DNA of 64,000 nucleotides, taken from positions 124,001 through 188,000 of the forward strand of contig JAODTK010001843.1 in NCBI GenBank assembly GCA_026419785.1, written 5' to 3'. How positions within the stretch are numbered: the first letter of the stretch is position 1; every line of letters starts with the position of its first letter. Source of the stretch: Sclerodactyla briareus (lineage: Eukaryota > Echinodermata > Holothuroidea > Dendrochirotida > Sclerodactylidae). Made by a program: the position numbers and the translations under genes. Shown here piece by piece: positions 10,856 through 23,253 of the stretch. The notes below the pieces were generated by a model that worked only from the letters and a program-made list of their open reading frames with translations, searched no databases and was not told where the DNA came from.

Positions 10856-12881
10856 TCAGTGACGTAGCTATGGTCATATGTTAGGGGTGGGGGGGGGGTG
10901 AAAGTAAAAATTACACCTGGCTAGATTCATTTTTCCAAGTTTTGAGATGTGGCCGGCTGGTCGCACAAGCTCACACTGACACACAGTACTTACACGTGCC
11001 GAATCTTAAGTTGCAATTCTGTGGCTAGGAACGTGATTTAGAAGTGTGTGGCTGAAGTTTTCCTAATGGCATGCGTGGGGGAGGTTCTAACGGGGAGGGG
11101 TTGTCTCCTCTCCCCCTCCCTCTGAAATTTTTCCATTTTCCGGTGACCGTGGATGCGATCTAGGGCAATATAGCACTCCAAAACACTCACTTCATTCCAG
11201 ACATAACTTCGCATTCTCCCATGTCCGTAGATGCGATTTGCCTGCTCTGAATTTTGTGTTTTTCTCTGCCAAATCGAATCGATGGCAGCAAGATTTATTA
11301 AACTTACTCTCAAACAATCACCGCCGGAGGAACCGCCGAGCCCCCCCTTCCTCCCACTTTCAGATGGCCTTATATGCAAATCTGATGCATTATGACACTC
11401 CTAACTGCACTTCTTCCAGGAATATTTTGCATTTCAGAGGGGGCCTTCAATGCGACTTGCTACTCAGGATCTTGTATTGTGTCTGCCAAATTGTACTGGA
11501 GTTTCAATGGGTAGTGAAGGTCGACGAAGTTTTGCCCGAATTCTTCAAGTAGGTCACTGGAAGCATGTACCGTGCGCCTAATTTGGATGTTTTTTGGGGC
11601 ATTTTATCATACTGGCCAGTCAGCCAGGCGTCCGCCAGACTTTCATTGATGCACAAGTGGGCAGAGACATTACTCAGGGGGCACAGAATACTATCTAAGC
11701 GCAGCGTCACCATAAGGTTGGCGTGGAGCGTCCAAGACATTTTTTGGTTGCGCAAGCCCCCAGATGGCCGATGTCCTCTCCCAGGCGTTTTGGTCTGCAT
11801 GTACCAAGCTCCAAACCTGGGCATTTTGTGATCAAGAATGTTGTAATCGTGGAAATTTGAACATTTTGTAATACCCTCGGTCTTATCGCTGCCCCGACTT
11901 TAAATTGGCCATAATTTCAACAGTTTGTGCTCCCATGCTATTGTTCACACCGTGCACTTGGAGCGCCGCATTTTTTTCGGGTTTCCCTGGCCCATTTATC
12001 ATATGTCCCACTCCTTCAGCTGAATATCCAGGGACGCCTATTTGTTATTGCAACAATCCCTGGCAGAATTTAAAAAATTGCACTAGCCTAATGTGAAACA
12101 TTGCTTGAGTGTAATTCGCATATTTTACAAGCTTTTTCCGTATCGGTTGTACGCGAATGTAATCCCTACCCCAATCTCTCATCTACCCATAGACACAATT
12201 GATTGCCATACAATACCGCAAGTCAATCACAGCGGTCGTTGTAAAATATGCGCGTCAATTGAAGAAGAAGTATTGTTGTCTCTTGCATACATTTTTTTGC
12301 ACATTATCTGGATATTGTTTTAAAAAAAAAAAGATATTCCAATTCTCTGTTGTATTGTATTTCACCTTTTCACATGAATAGAACGAATTCCTTTGGTTAG
12401 TTGGAAAATTTACAAAATTGATGGGCCCTCGGACCTCAGTCGTAAAATATACAATCTGACGATCTGTCATAATTCTAACGGATATTCGAAAATTCAACTG
12501 CAAAAGGTCGCTTGACCATTTTTTGGGTGGTGAGGTCACTCATTGGCGTAGCCAGGATTTACCCAGTGAGCGGCGCGCTGAGGGGGGGGGCTGGCGCATT
12601 TTCTATAGGGGGCGAGTGTCATCAACTGAGCGGAGCGCCACCATTGGTTGGCGCGATCAAAGTAAGAAACTTCCATCCAGCAAATTAAGACCTCCCCAGA
12701 TGCAGGAATGGCACTTCCCTGAACCTATTTCAAGGAGGCGCTGATGCAGTGGCATCGCCACAAGTTTTTCGCCAGTGTAGAATGTGGGCATACTGAAATG
12801 GGTTCCCCAATCTCAAAAGTTGCTAGAGTAAATTTCCTTCAGTAGGCCCACGAAGACGCCACTATACTATTGCGCGCGGAG
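10856..12881. mobile_element. GCGC/G-run repeat complex inserted in the Gypsy fossil
   Basis: The left edge is GACGTAGCTATGG followed soon by a long G-run (10888-10898), and the right edge is a GCGCGCGGAGCGCGTAG palindrome (about 12868-12884), after which RT sequence resumes. Inside, 11140-11560 is the reverse complement of the ~240-bp satellite found at 30.8-32.4 kb, and 12541-12600 carries TGGCGTAGCCAGGATTT followed by GGGGGGGG. These are the same end motifs as in the elements at 30115-32540 and 62628-63856. Several members may be nested. No coding capacity was recognised. Confidence 0.55.
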
Positions 12882-14030
12882 CGCGTAGTTCTGCCACATT
12901 TTGGAGGAATCAACGAAAAAATGTGCACCATATAGATAAATCGCCATTAGAGACTTGGCCCGTACGACCAATGTCAATCAGGTACGATCTTTCTTGGACT
13001 TTGCCGTTACTCATTCGGCGGTTTGTCAAAGACTTTCCAAGACTCGCAGCCCCCTGCATGCATTGACTGGGGGGTGAGTCAGTGACAGGCAAAGATGGCA
13101 AGTACAGGTTAAAAGCCCCTGCTCGGAATTGGTCTCCAGAAGTTCAAGCGGCATTTGATTTCTTGGTTGAGCAGTTGGGTTAGCTTTGTACCTTGTATTC
13201 TCCGATTCATTTTCGCTTGGCCCACTTTGTATCACAGTCGCCTGATGTCTTGGTTAACCAGCCATTGGCTACATACACAAATTTTGGTTCCCCCAAACGG
13301 GCCAAATCCTAGGTAATCATTATCTCATACGACCCCCCATTGGCTGGAAGCAGCTCTCCATGACCCACTCCTGAATCTGGCCTTGGTAGATATAATAATA
13401 TTCTTAATACATGTAATGACTGTACTCTTGACCCACCAAGGACAAGCCTTACCGTCGACGAACACAACTTGCGCCATGTAAGATCTATAAAGTAATGAAC
13501 AATATGTAACTTCAATTCAAATTGTTTACCATGTTTGACACCTTAGAGAAACGACCTTCACCTTTTTCAGCATACCATTACCAAGCAAGCTTGTAAACAA
13601 AATAATGTCAGTACTCGCCTCATATGAATCTTCCATAACAAGAAATGTCCTCATTCTTTCTGAGTTGCTGTACCCAATACAGAAATATTAGGCAAAAAAT
13701 GAGAAACTTCGCCTCACAATTCATGGATGGAACCTTTCGGGGATATTTTCACTGTAATTCTACTACATTTTAGGGTCATAAATCATCTACGCCAGTCAAT
13801 GTAATTTGAATTTTCCCACTTTCTGGTGCAGTAATTGTATTGGGGGGGGGGGGGATTTGAAATGATACACTGTATATAGGCCGAGGTAAACTGAAAATTT
13901 CTGTTTAACAAACATTGATTAGCCCCTTGAGTGCATCCAGGGGATAAACACGAAGTGCATCATAATATGAAGTCTGTTGGAAGTCTGTTGCATAATGTCT
14001 TCTTCTGAAGCAGGCATTCCAAAACCAGTG
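11148..14030 (+). repeat. 2.9-kb tandem duplication, unit A
   Basis: From GGATGCGATCTAG (11148) to CCAAAACCAGTG (about 14030) the sequence repeats in the same order and orientation at 14033-16883. Both units contain the inverted satellite piece, the GCGTAGCCAGG repeat modules, the Gypsy RT/RNase H-like stretch and the 13.35-13.96-kb tail. Differences are mostly one-base insertions and deletions. Confidence 0.85.
12885..13345 (+). mobile_element. Ty3/Gypsy fossil: RT to RNase H-like stretch, unit A
   Basis: Part of the pol region of a Gypsy-type element, broken. It shows the end of the RT and the connection to RNase H, with wording such as 'FLGLAGY', 'RRFVKDFSKIAAPLHALTGG' and 'KDGKYRLKAPARNWSPE', followed by RNase H-like 'ISYDPP'. 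It probably belongs to the same insertion as the gag-like part at 8930-10855, separated from it by the nested repeat complex. No integrase or LTR follows within the next kilobase. Confidence 0.7.
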
Positions 14031-14032
14031 GA
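13346..14032. other. Tail sequence shared by three Gypsy-bearing loci
   Basis: Non-coding sequence after the RNase H-like stretch, also at 16230-16880 and 49815-50450. It contains a G-run (13840-13852) and the repeated wording CGCCTCATATGAATCTTCCATAACA..AAATGTCCTCATT. In the third copy this wording recurs as short tandem units. Confidence 0.6.
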
Positions 14033-16883
14033 AGGATGCGATCTAGTGCATATAGCACTCCAAAAACACTCACTTCATTCCAGAGAAATAATTTCCAATT
14101 CTCACATGGCCTAGATGCGATTTGATGCTTCGAATTTTGGTGTTCTCTGCAAATCGAATCGATGCGCAAGATTTAGTAAACTACTCTCACGCCGGGGACC
14201 GCCGCGAGCCCCCCCCCCCCCCTCCAACTTCAGGTCGGCCTTAGATGCAATCTGATGAATTATGACACTCCTAACATTCACTTCTTCCAGGAAAAAATCT
14301 TTGCATTTTCAGATCTCAGATGCGACTTGCTACTAGGATCTTGTGATTGGTCTGCCAAATGTACTGGAGTTTCAATTGGGTTAGTGAAGGTCGAAGAAAT
14401 TTTGACGAATTCTTCAAGAGGTCACTGGAAGAATGGTACTGTGCGACCTAATTATGGATGTTTTTGGGCATTTATCATATGGCCAGTCAGCCAGTGGCCG
14501 TCGCCAGGATTTGCAAATGGAGGGCACAAGAGTCGGGCAAAGGACATACTCAGGGGCACAAGAATCCTATTCTAAGCGAAGCGTCACCATAGGTTGCGGG
14601 AGCGTCCAAGAATTTTTTGGGCGCAAGCCCAGATGGCCGGAAATGACCTCTCCCAGGCGTTTGGGGCTGCATGTACCAAGCTCCAAACCAGGGGCCATTT
14701 TGTGATCAAGAATGTTGTAATCGGTGGAAATTGAACATTTTGTAAGACCGGTCTTATCGCTGCCACGACTTTAAATGGGCCATATGTCACGTTTTGTGCT
14801 CCATGCTATTGTTCAACAGTGCACGTGCGCACCCGCGCGCACTTTTTTCGGGTTTCCCTGGAACATTTTATCATATGCCCGCCTTCAGCTGAATATCCAG
14901 GGGACGCTGTTTGTATATTTCAATCCCGGCAGACAGAATAGAAATTAAAAAATTGCAATAGGCCTAATTGAACATTGCTGGAGGTCAATTCGCAGATTTT
15001 TACAAGCTTTCTCCGTATCGGTGTAAGGAATGTAAAAATGTAATCCCTACCCCCCAATCTCTCATCAAACAATAGACCTTGATTGCCATACAATACCGAC
15101 AGTCAATCACAGCGGTCGTTGTAAATATGCGCGTCAATGAAAGAAGAAGTATTGTTATTGCAAATTGTTTTCACATTATCTGGATATTGTTTAAAAAAAA
15201 AAAAGATAATTACAATGTCTCTGTTGTATTGTATTTCACCGTTTCAACATGAATAGAAGAATCCTTTTGGTTGAGTTGGAAAAAATTTACAAAGTGGACT
15301 GGCCTCGGACATCAGTCGTAAAATATACAATTGACTATCTGTCATAAATTATAACTGGATATTTCGAAATTCCAACTTGCAAGGTCGCTCTGACCATTTT
15401 TTGGGGGGTGAGGCACCGTGGCCGTAGCCAGGATTTATCCAGTAGATAGGAGGGCGCTGAGGGGGGGGGGGCTGGCGCATTTTCTAGGGGGCGACGTGTC
15501 ACAACTAAGCGGAGGAGCGCCACCATTGGGTTGGCGCGGATCGAAAAAGACATTCCAGCAAAATTAGACCTCCCATGGCCGGAAATGGCTTCAGACCTAT
15601 TTCAAGAGCTGATGCAGAGTGGCATCGACACAGTTTTCGTCATTAGAATGGTGGGCATGAAATTTCCCCAAATCTCAAAAAAGTTGATAGAGTAAAGTCC
15701 TTCAGTAAGGCCCCACGGAAGACGCACTATACTATTGCGCGCGGAGCGCGTAAGTTCTGCCACATTTTGGAGGCAATCAAACGAAAAGAAATGTGCACTC
15801 AGTTCATAGATAAAAAAGCCATTAAGACTTGGCCAGTACCGACCAATGTCAATCAGGTCCTATCTTTCTTGGACTTGCCGGGTACTCATCGGCGGTTTGC
15901 AAAAGACTATCAAGATCGCCAGCCCCTGCATGCATGACGGGGGTTGAGTCAGTGAAGCGCAAAGATGGCAAGTACAGGTTAAAAGCCCCTGCTCGGAATT
16001 GGTCTCCAGAGTGTTCAGCGGCATTTATTGCTGGTTGAGCAGTTGGGTTAGCTTTGTACCTTGTATGCCGATTCAATTTTCGCTTGGCCCACTTTGTATC
16101 AACAGTCGCCCGAGTCAGTTGGTTAACCAGACATGGGCTACTACACAAATTGGTTCAAGCCAAAATCCTAGTATCATTATCTCATACGACCCCCCATTGG
16201 CTGGAAGAAGCTCTCATGACCACTCCTGAACTATGGATTAGTCAGATATAATAATATTCTAATACATGTAACAGAACGTCTCTACCAACCAAGGACAAGC
16301 CTTGAACGTCGACGACACAACTTTGCGCAATGGAAGATTCTATACACGTAAGAAAACAATATGTAACTCAATGGTTACATGTTGACCTTGAGAACACGAC
16401 CTTCACATTTTCAGCATACACATCCACAAGCATAGCTTGTAAAACAAAATAAATGTCAGTAACTCGCCTCATATAGAATATTAACCATACAAAGAAATGG
16501 GCCTCATTTTCTGAGGGGCTGTACAACAATACAGCAAATATTAGGCAAAAATGAGAAACTCGCCTCACACATGATGGATGGAACCTTTCGGGGATATATT
16601 TCATGTAATTTACTACATTTTTAAAGGTCATAAACATCTACGCCAGTCAAATAATCATGATATTTCCCACTTTGGTTTGCAGTATTGTCTTGGGGGGGGG
16701 GGGGATTTGAAATGATACACTGTATATAGGCCCATAGGTAAACTGAAAATTTCGTTTAACAAACATGATAGGCCCCGTGAGTGCATCAGGGGATAAACAC
16801 GAAGGTTCATCATTAATATGAAGTCTTTGGAAGTCTGTCTGCCTACTGTCTTCGTTATGAAGCAGGATTCCCAAACCAGTACA
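14033..16883 (+). repeat. 2.9-kb tandem duplication, unit B
   Basis: Second unit of the direct repeat, joined directly to unit A: the last words of A (CATTCCAAAACCAGTG) are followed by GAAGGATGCGATCTAGTGC, the first words of B. B ends near CCCAAACCAGT at 16883, where sequence becomes the left arm of the large inverted repeat. Confidence 0.85.
15760..16225 (+). mobile_element. Ty3/Gypsy fossil: RT to RNase H-like stretch, unit B
   Basis: Tandem-duplicate copy of the stretch at 12885-13345, also broken. The clearest open part (15829-16038) reads 'KDGKYRLKAPARNWSPE', the RT-RNase H connection of Gypsy-type pol. It arose by local duplication and not by its own insertion, since the flanks are duplicated with it. 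Confidence 0.7.
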
Positions 16884-17479
16884 GTCCAGTTCATGTTTTT
16901 GGTTGGTTCTTCACTTCTTCACACAGGTATCAGGAACATGAGAATGAATACTGCAAAAGTGGAAGGAAGTGGACTTAAGAAACCCTGTGGGCTTGTCACG
17001 TAGGCCTGTAATAAAAAATGAAAAATGTTCTTAGATTTACCAGAACAGAGAAATGAAAGTATGTACGGACTCCCCTTCCTTCCCATCCACATTGAAACAG
17101 CACCGCGTTATCATTGGTAATTATTGGGCTAGGCCGTAATCAGTAATTCACCTCTCAAGTGTGCCAGAACACGCCTTCTGAATTGGGGTATGTTTCACAC
17201 AGTGGCTTCATTTGGTAGATTATTCCAAAACTACGTGTAGATCTGTGCCCGAGGCTTGCCTATAAATAGGTGTCCTTTGATGAGTATAGCGAAATCATAG
17301 CATGTCTGGTGTTATAGCTATGGATACAATAGGTTATCACATAGAAAGTTGGTGAAAGTTTTAGGTTGTTTTTTAGTAGGATCGTAACAGGGTGCTATGG
17401 CAACGGACGGGAAACAGCGGGTATTCAGGCCCCACCCCCCCCCCCAAAATATCATAACGTTGAAGAGGCTAGAGGCACA

Positions 17480-18300
17480 GGCACGGAATGTCCTGTTTCG
17501 TAGAATTGGGGTTGTTCAGGTCACGCTTTCCTAGTCCCTGCCCAAATGGTCGAACAGTCAATAAGGTAACGATAAAATAGACTCGGTATTTGTTCCTTGT
17601 AAATTGAGGCAGCGTGTACTTCAATTTTACATGATGCCAACACTGAAATTTGATTAGATATATAGCGATTAGCAAATGTGATCACACATATTAGACGAGA
17701 ACGGGATAAACTCTCAAACATTTGGGGCTCTCACTCTCAATGGATTGTATCCATATAAATACTAAAGAAGGGGTGATTCGCACTGGGAACCTTAGTAATT
17801 GTTTGATCTACATTCGTGATAAATATTAGCCTCAAGCAGTCATTGGAATTCACCAAGTTCTCTGGAGACCAGTATTTCCAGTTACTTAGATTGCTGCCAG
17901 TGAAAATATATATGTTTGTGTCATCTGCGAAGATAACATGAAACAATCGTGGAGAACATCACAAATTTATCTTGATATGGTAAGCAGATTATGGAAAGCA
18001 ATGGACCGAGGATCGAAGCCTCGTGGAAACTCCATATTTATTGTAAGATAATCAGAGTTAGTACCAATCAAAGTAGTGATGCTGTCTCGAGTGAATAACT
18101 ATGGACCAGGAAACAGCACGCCTCTGATCCAATGATTAGTAGCTTTGTTACTAATATGTTATGAAATTTTTCATAGTATGCAAAGGCTTCGAAAAAATCC
18201 AGGAAACTCAATGAATTGCGTTCTTATCGAAGCATAATTAATGGTAAGATACGTCTGGAGTGCCAACTTAGTGGCGTATCCGGCCAAAAGCAAGATTGCA
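17480..18300 (-). mobile_element. CR1/Jockey-like LINE B, RT fragment (left arm)
   Basis: Minus-strand RT of a non-LTR retrotransposon. The 17737-17946 frame reads 'IFADDTNIYIFTGSN', which is the FADD catalytic motif (RT motif C) followed by the usual thumb-side sequence, then 'NVDQTITKV' and 'SANHPFFSIYMD'. Downstream in the element, 17469-17675 gives 'GTRKRDLNN'-like text. Frames change several times. The right arm carries the same fragment at 20560-21430, coding on plus. The 5' part of the RT is missing at about 18300, where LINE A sequence begins. Confidence 0.75.
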
Positions 18301-18349
18301 ACTATTCGGGATGTTATGAGAAGTAAGAAGAAAGGTCACCAAAAGGTGC

Positions 18350-19060
18350 GAGATCATATAAAACCCACATGGTCCACAAAGACCCCTGAAGTAGATAGTA
18401 AGGGAGTGTTCCTCAGATAATATATGATTAATGAGAGAGCAGCAAGTTGATCGCGCCTCCAGATAAGATTTGAACCAAGATTCACAGTACCACGTGTGGA
18501 AATACTTGTCTTAGACGGTGAAAGAAAATGGCGTGGTCCACCGTGTAGAAGGCTGAAGACATACAATCGAACAGTTACCACAAACACTGCTTTCTTTGTA
18601 TCTATGTGACGAAAAAAAATTTTGGGTTATTTGGTAACAACAGCCTCTTCAATCGACTTGAAATAAAAATGGCAAATTGGCTACGGGCCCGTAGTTCGGC
18701 AAATCATTTACAATCGAGTCCAGATTTCTTGATCACGGGGGTTATGAGTGATTTTTTTGTAAGGCAATATGGAATTGCTAGAAGATAGAGAAGATGATCA
18801 ATTGAGTCAGACTTTGGTAACACAGTAAGTAAATTCTCCTTATCACCATGTGGGCCCACGATCTAACATGCATGATTGTTCGGTATTGCATGTAAGCCTA
18901 GGAATATCGTCACAGAAAAGCAACTGGACATGTCGTCAATTAAGTGACTTTGACGCAAGACCAATTGAATATAGTAGTGTATGAAGAATGAATTGGGGTT
19001 ATGTCATTCCACGTAGAACAGCGCCTCATCGTGCCCTGCCACAAAGACCCTCACAGATAC
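18350..19060 (-). mobile_element. CR1-like LINE A, RT fragment (left arm)
   Basis: Minus-strand N-terminal half of an RT. Positions 18354-18587 contain the 'FDTVDHA'-type motif in another frame ('GPRHFLSPSKTSISTRGTV'). Positions 18640-18860 hold the 'KENLLTVLPNLTQLI' and 'CLKK..TPVIKKSGLD' region preserved best at 51479-51733. It stops before the YxDD motif and abuts LINE B. Confidence 0.7.
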
Positions 19061-19103
19061 GCGAAAGAACTCTTACACAGGACCCGTAAAATCGACAATA
19101 GAT

Positions 19104-19784
19104 AGAAGAGGATAGGGCGACGCGCGCGTGTGTGTGTGTGTGTGTGTGCGTGGGCGAGTGTAGATAAAAGCAACTGTAGATATGAGTGTGAGTCTAAACT
19201 TGTGCAGGCAGACGGAACTATTCAGAATCAGCGGGTATTGTGAGAGGTTAATGTATATTCGCAGCATGTGAAGGTTTCTTTCCATAAATTTCAGTGAATT
19301 GTTTGCATTATTTCAGCTAGTTATCCCCCCCCCCCCCCATCGATTTGAGCTGTAATACACCATTCCAGGATGGGACATAGCGAGCGGATAGACACTGGAC
19401 CACATAGAAACATTTCTTAAGAAACTTCTAGCAGCAAGGATTTGCAGACGTTTCTCGAAAAAAATCAAGTGAAGTGATATGACAGATACCAATCGATCGG
19501 TGATTGATACCATTGATGTCAAGAGCTAGGACACTGAGGGTATAGGAAATAAGATGGTTCGAACAAATACGGCAGACCAGGAACGTGAATGTAATCTAAC
19601 CTTGGGACTTCAAGTATGTCATACGGTATATTGCTTTATATTGTTTTGGTGCCGTCGGCCCGACCCAGTAATATGATTGAGATGAAGGAGCCTGCATGTT
19701 GAAGTAGCTGTGAATGCTGTGAATCCAATATGATTGATGTTATTATTGAGTTGCTTGAGGGCCGTCATGGATCAATTTATGCTC
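19104..19784. other. Spacer between the inverted arms
   Basis: About 680 bp without a match between arms. It contains a (CG)n(GT)n tract at 19120-19148 and a C-run at 19326-19338. No gene was recognised. Confidence 0.6.
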
Positions 19785-20480
19785 GACATCTATTGTCGAT
19801 TACGGGTCTGTGTAAAATGTTATTTAAGCGTACTGTGAGGGTCTGTGGCAGGCACGATGAGGTGCTGTTCTACGTGGATGACACTAACCCAATGGCATTC
19901 TTCATACAATACTACTATTGCTGCGTCTTGGTCAAAGTCATGAATGACGACATTCCAGTTGCTTTTCTGTGACGAATTCATAGGCTTATCAGGCAAATAC
20001 CGAACAATGCATGCAGTTAGATCCGTGCCACATGGTTGATAAGGAGAATTTACTTACTGTGTTACCAAATCTGACTCAATTGATCAATCTTCTCTATTTC
20101 TAGCACTTTCCATATTGCTTAAAAAAATCACTATAACCCCGTGATCAGAAATCTGGAACTCGATGTAATGATTGACCAACTTACGGGCCGTTAGCCCACT
20201 TTGACATTTTTATTCCAAGTCGATGAGAAGGCGTTGTTACCCAATAACCAACAGTTTTTTCGTCACATGGATACAAAGAAAGCAGTGTTTGTGGTACTGT
20301 TAGATATGACTTTCAGCCTTCTAACGGTTCGACCACGCCATTTTTCTTCACCGTCTAGAAGTATTTCACACACGTGGTACGTGAATCAGTCTTGGTTCAA
20401 CTATTATCTGGAGCGGCGATCAACTGCGCTATAATCATTATCAATTTATCTGAGGAACAACTCCCTTACTATCTACTTCA
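19785..20480 (+). mobile_element. CR1-like LINE A, RT fragment (right arm)
   Basis: Plus-strand copy of the fragment at 18350-19060. Readable parts are 'DKENLLTVLPNLTQLINL' (about 20035-20090), 'CLKKITITP' (20115-20145) and 'MDTKKAVFVVLLDM' (20268-20310), the last being the RT motif A neighbourhood. The aspartate-containing FDTV motif lies in a shifted frame at about 20325. It ends near 20480, before motif C. Confidence 0.75.
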
Positions 20481-20559
20481 GGGGACTGATGTGCGACCAG
20501 TGGTTTTTATTATTAATCGCCCTTGGGTGACATTTCTACTCTCATAACATCCGAAAGTT

Positions 20560-21430
20560 GTCAAATATGGCTTTTGGCCAGGATTACGCCACTAAGTTGG
20601 CACTCACAGACGTCTTCCCAATTGAATGATTGCTTCGAGAAGAAACGCAATTCCATTGAGTTTTCCGGATCTTTCGAAAGCCTTTGCATACTATTAACCA
20701 TAACATCTTAGTAAAACAAAGATACTAATCAGGTTATCATGGCGTAGCTGTTTCCCTGGTCCATGAGGTTATTTATCGGAGACAGGCAGTACACTAATTT
20801 GATGGTACTAAACTCTGATGTGATCTTACAATCAAAATATGGAGTTCCACCGAGGCTCGATCTCGGTCCATGGCTTTCCCATAATCTGCTACCATATCAA
20901 GATATTGTGATGTCTCCGACGATTGTTTTCGTGGTAATCTTAGCAGATTGACACAACATATATATTTTACTGGCAGCAATCCTAAGGAACTGGAAATAAT
21001 GGTCTCCAGAGAACTTGGTGAATTCAATGACTGGCTTGAGGCTAATAAGTTATCATGAATGTAGATCAACAAATTATAAGGTCCAGTGCGAATAACCCCT
21101 TCTTTAGTATTAATATGGATGACAAGCAGTCAAGAGAGTTGAGAGCACCCAAATGTTTGAGGTTATACCGAATCTCGTTAATATGTGTGATCACATTTGC
21201 TAATCGCTATATATCTAATCAAATGTCAAGTGCTGGCATCATGTCAAATTGAAGTACCCGCTGCCTCAGAATATTACAAAAGGAAAAAAAAGACCGAGTC
21301 TAGTTTATCGTCCCTTATTGAATGTTCGGACCATTTCGGGAAAGGGACTAGTAAAGCGTGACCTGAACAAACTCCACAGATTCTACGAAACAGGATAGTC
21401 CGTGCTGTTGCTCTTGCTCTTCAACGCGAG
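20560..21430 (+). mobile_element. CR1/Jockey-like LINE B, RT fragment (right arm)
   Basis: Plus-strand RT beginning at motif A ('DLSKAFHTINHNILV'-like, about 20670-20715). It continues through 'YGVPPRLDLGPWL' (motif B region, 20840-20880), the FADD-like area near 20930 and 'TGSNPKELEIMVSRELGEFN' at 20970-21030. The end is a C-terminal 'KRDLNKLHRFYETG' around 21355-21400. It is shifted in frame several times and is non-coding now. Confidence 0.75.
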
Positions 21431-22300
21431 TGATCTTATTGCCTTGATACGCTGTGTTTACCGTCCGTTGACAATATCAACCTGTTACGATCCCACTTCA
21501 CCAACTTCTAGTGATTAACCTATTGGATCCATAGCTAGAACACCAGACATGTACTGATATCGGTGTACTCATACAGGTCATTCACCAGGAAACTATTTAA
21601 AGGCAAGCCAAAGGCACAGATTCTACACGTATGTTTGGAATAATCTACCGAATCTGAAGCCAAATGTGTATGTTAAATAAAACATAATTACCCATTCAGG
21701 AAGGCGTGTTCTGGAACACGTGAGAGGTGATTACTGATTACTACCTAGTCCAAATACTTACTATTTTACATTGATGTGGCTGTCATGTGGGAGGGGGAGA
21801 GGGGGTATGTACATAGTTAATTTCTCCTGTTCTGGTAGTCTAGAAAATTTTCCATTGTTTTATTAACAGGGCCTCCTACTGACAAAGCCCACAGGGTTTC
21901 TAGGTCAAATCCCTTCCACTTTTACCATTTATTTATATCATGTTCCTGTTACTTGGGAAAGAAGTGAGAACATAAGAAACAAAAACAAAAAAAACATGAA
22001 TGACTGTACCGGTTGGAATGCCTGTCCTAATGACGATCCCCATTAGGCAGACCGACTTCAACGACTTCCAACAGATTCATATTAAGGAATCAGGAATATT
22101 CGTGTTATCGTCGGTTCTGGATGCAATCAATGGCTAATCAAGTTTGTTATACAGAAATTTCAGTTCACCTATTTTAAAATCACCCCCCCCCCAAGACCAC
22201 TTCAAATAGGCAAACAATTAAGACCAACCAGAAAGTGGGAAAATATCATGACGTTTTTGACTGCCATAGACGACTTATGACTTTAAAATGGAATAAACTA

Positions 22301-22979
22301 TAAATTAACTTTTCACTATTTAATTCCAAGTAAGTTCCGTCACTATACGAATTTCATTAATAGAGTCCTCCATGCGGTTGAGGGCATGGTTGTTGACAAG
22401 TCAGCCTTGGGTTATGACAGGATACTAAGAAAAGGAAATACTGAATGAGCCATCGGTCCGTATATTCTGGATCTGAAGAAAACATAAGTAAAAGATGTCG
22501 TTATCTCTGACTCGAAATGAGAACGGGGCTACGTAATACGTGTATAATAAAGTGCGGCGTGCACCACGTGCATACGGTTATACCTCAAGCGATACGGATC
22601 TTGAGTGGTGCTAGAGAAGGAATGCACATACGTAACAGGTAGCAACTGCTGGACCACGTGATTAATATATGATATATATATATATATATATGCATAGAGG
22701 AAAAATTGGCTATATCGATTGAAAAGGCCCGGGGCCCCCAAAATTGAAAGCAGAACAGAGCTCATCTCCCACATGTAGCCCACTGTCTACCCGCGATCAC
22801 ACCGACCGCGAACACCCAACCGTGTCAAAAGAAAGTGACTGGAAGGCCCGTGCCGTGCTGTTTCGGCAGTTTTAGTACGTTCATACCGCCTCTGAAGATC
22901 GCCGTCCACAGACGTGCGTGAAACTCGGAAAAAATCGGAATTGCAGTAATGGACATGCATATTCGTGTACCAATATGTT

Positions 22980-23054
<75 letters not shown>

Positions 23055-23080
23055 ATATATATAATAGATATACTATATAT

Positions 23081-23137
<57 letters not shown>

Positions 23138-23253
23138 GATACCTTAAAGGGTGCACGCAATATAAAAAACACCATAACATCAAAATGCATCGCTTTGAAT
23201 GGTTTGACGGTGGGCTGACGGTGCATAGACTTGCAGTGCGTCTTTCTTTCAAG
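22301..23253. other. Unassigned DNA with two (TA)n tracts
   Basis: No gene recognised. (TA)n tracts lie at 22671-22692 and 22979-23134, the second interrupted by ATAGATATACTATATATAG in its middle. Open frames over the (TA)n are low-complexity artefacts. Confidence 0.7.
22979..23134. repeat. (TA)n microsatellite, 156 bp
   Basis: Near-perfect TA repeat that can fold on itself. The length may be unreliable if the assembly is from noisy reads. Confidence 0.9.

Larger units (their letters stand above)
16610..19103. repeat. Large inverted repeat, left arm
   Basis: The reverse complement of this arm matches 19785-22300. Anchors: 'GTGATCACACATATTAGACG' side at 17675-17695 against 21188-21200, 'CCTGTGGGCTTGTCA' at 16982 against 21880-21897, and CGACAATAGAT at 19092 against 19790-19802. 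The arm overlaps the last 270 bp of tandem unit B and carries two LINE fragments on the minus strand. Confidence 0.85.
19785..22300. repeat. Large inverted repeat, right arm
   Basis: Inverse copy of 16610-19103. The outer end is near TTATGACTTTAAAATG (22265-22285), matching CATTTTTAAAGGTCATAAAC at 16615-16635. Length and order of parts agree; differences are mostly short indels. Confidence 0.85.

Noticed and set aside
22825-23226. 133-codon and 89-codon open frames on both strands over the (TA)n tract
   Set aside because: Low-complexity Ile/Tyr repeats translated from a microsatellite.
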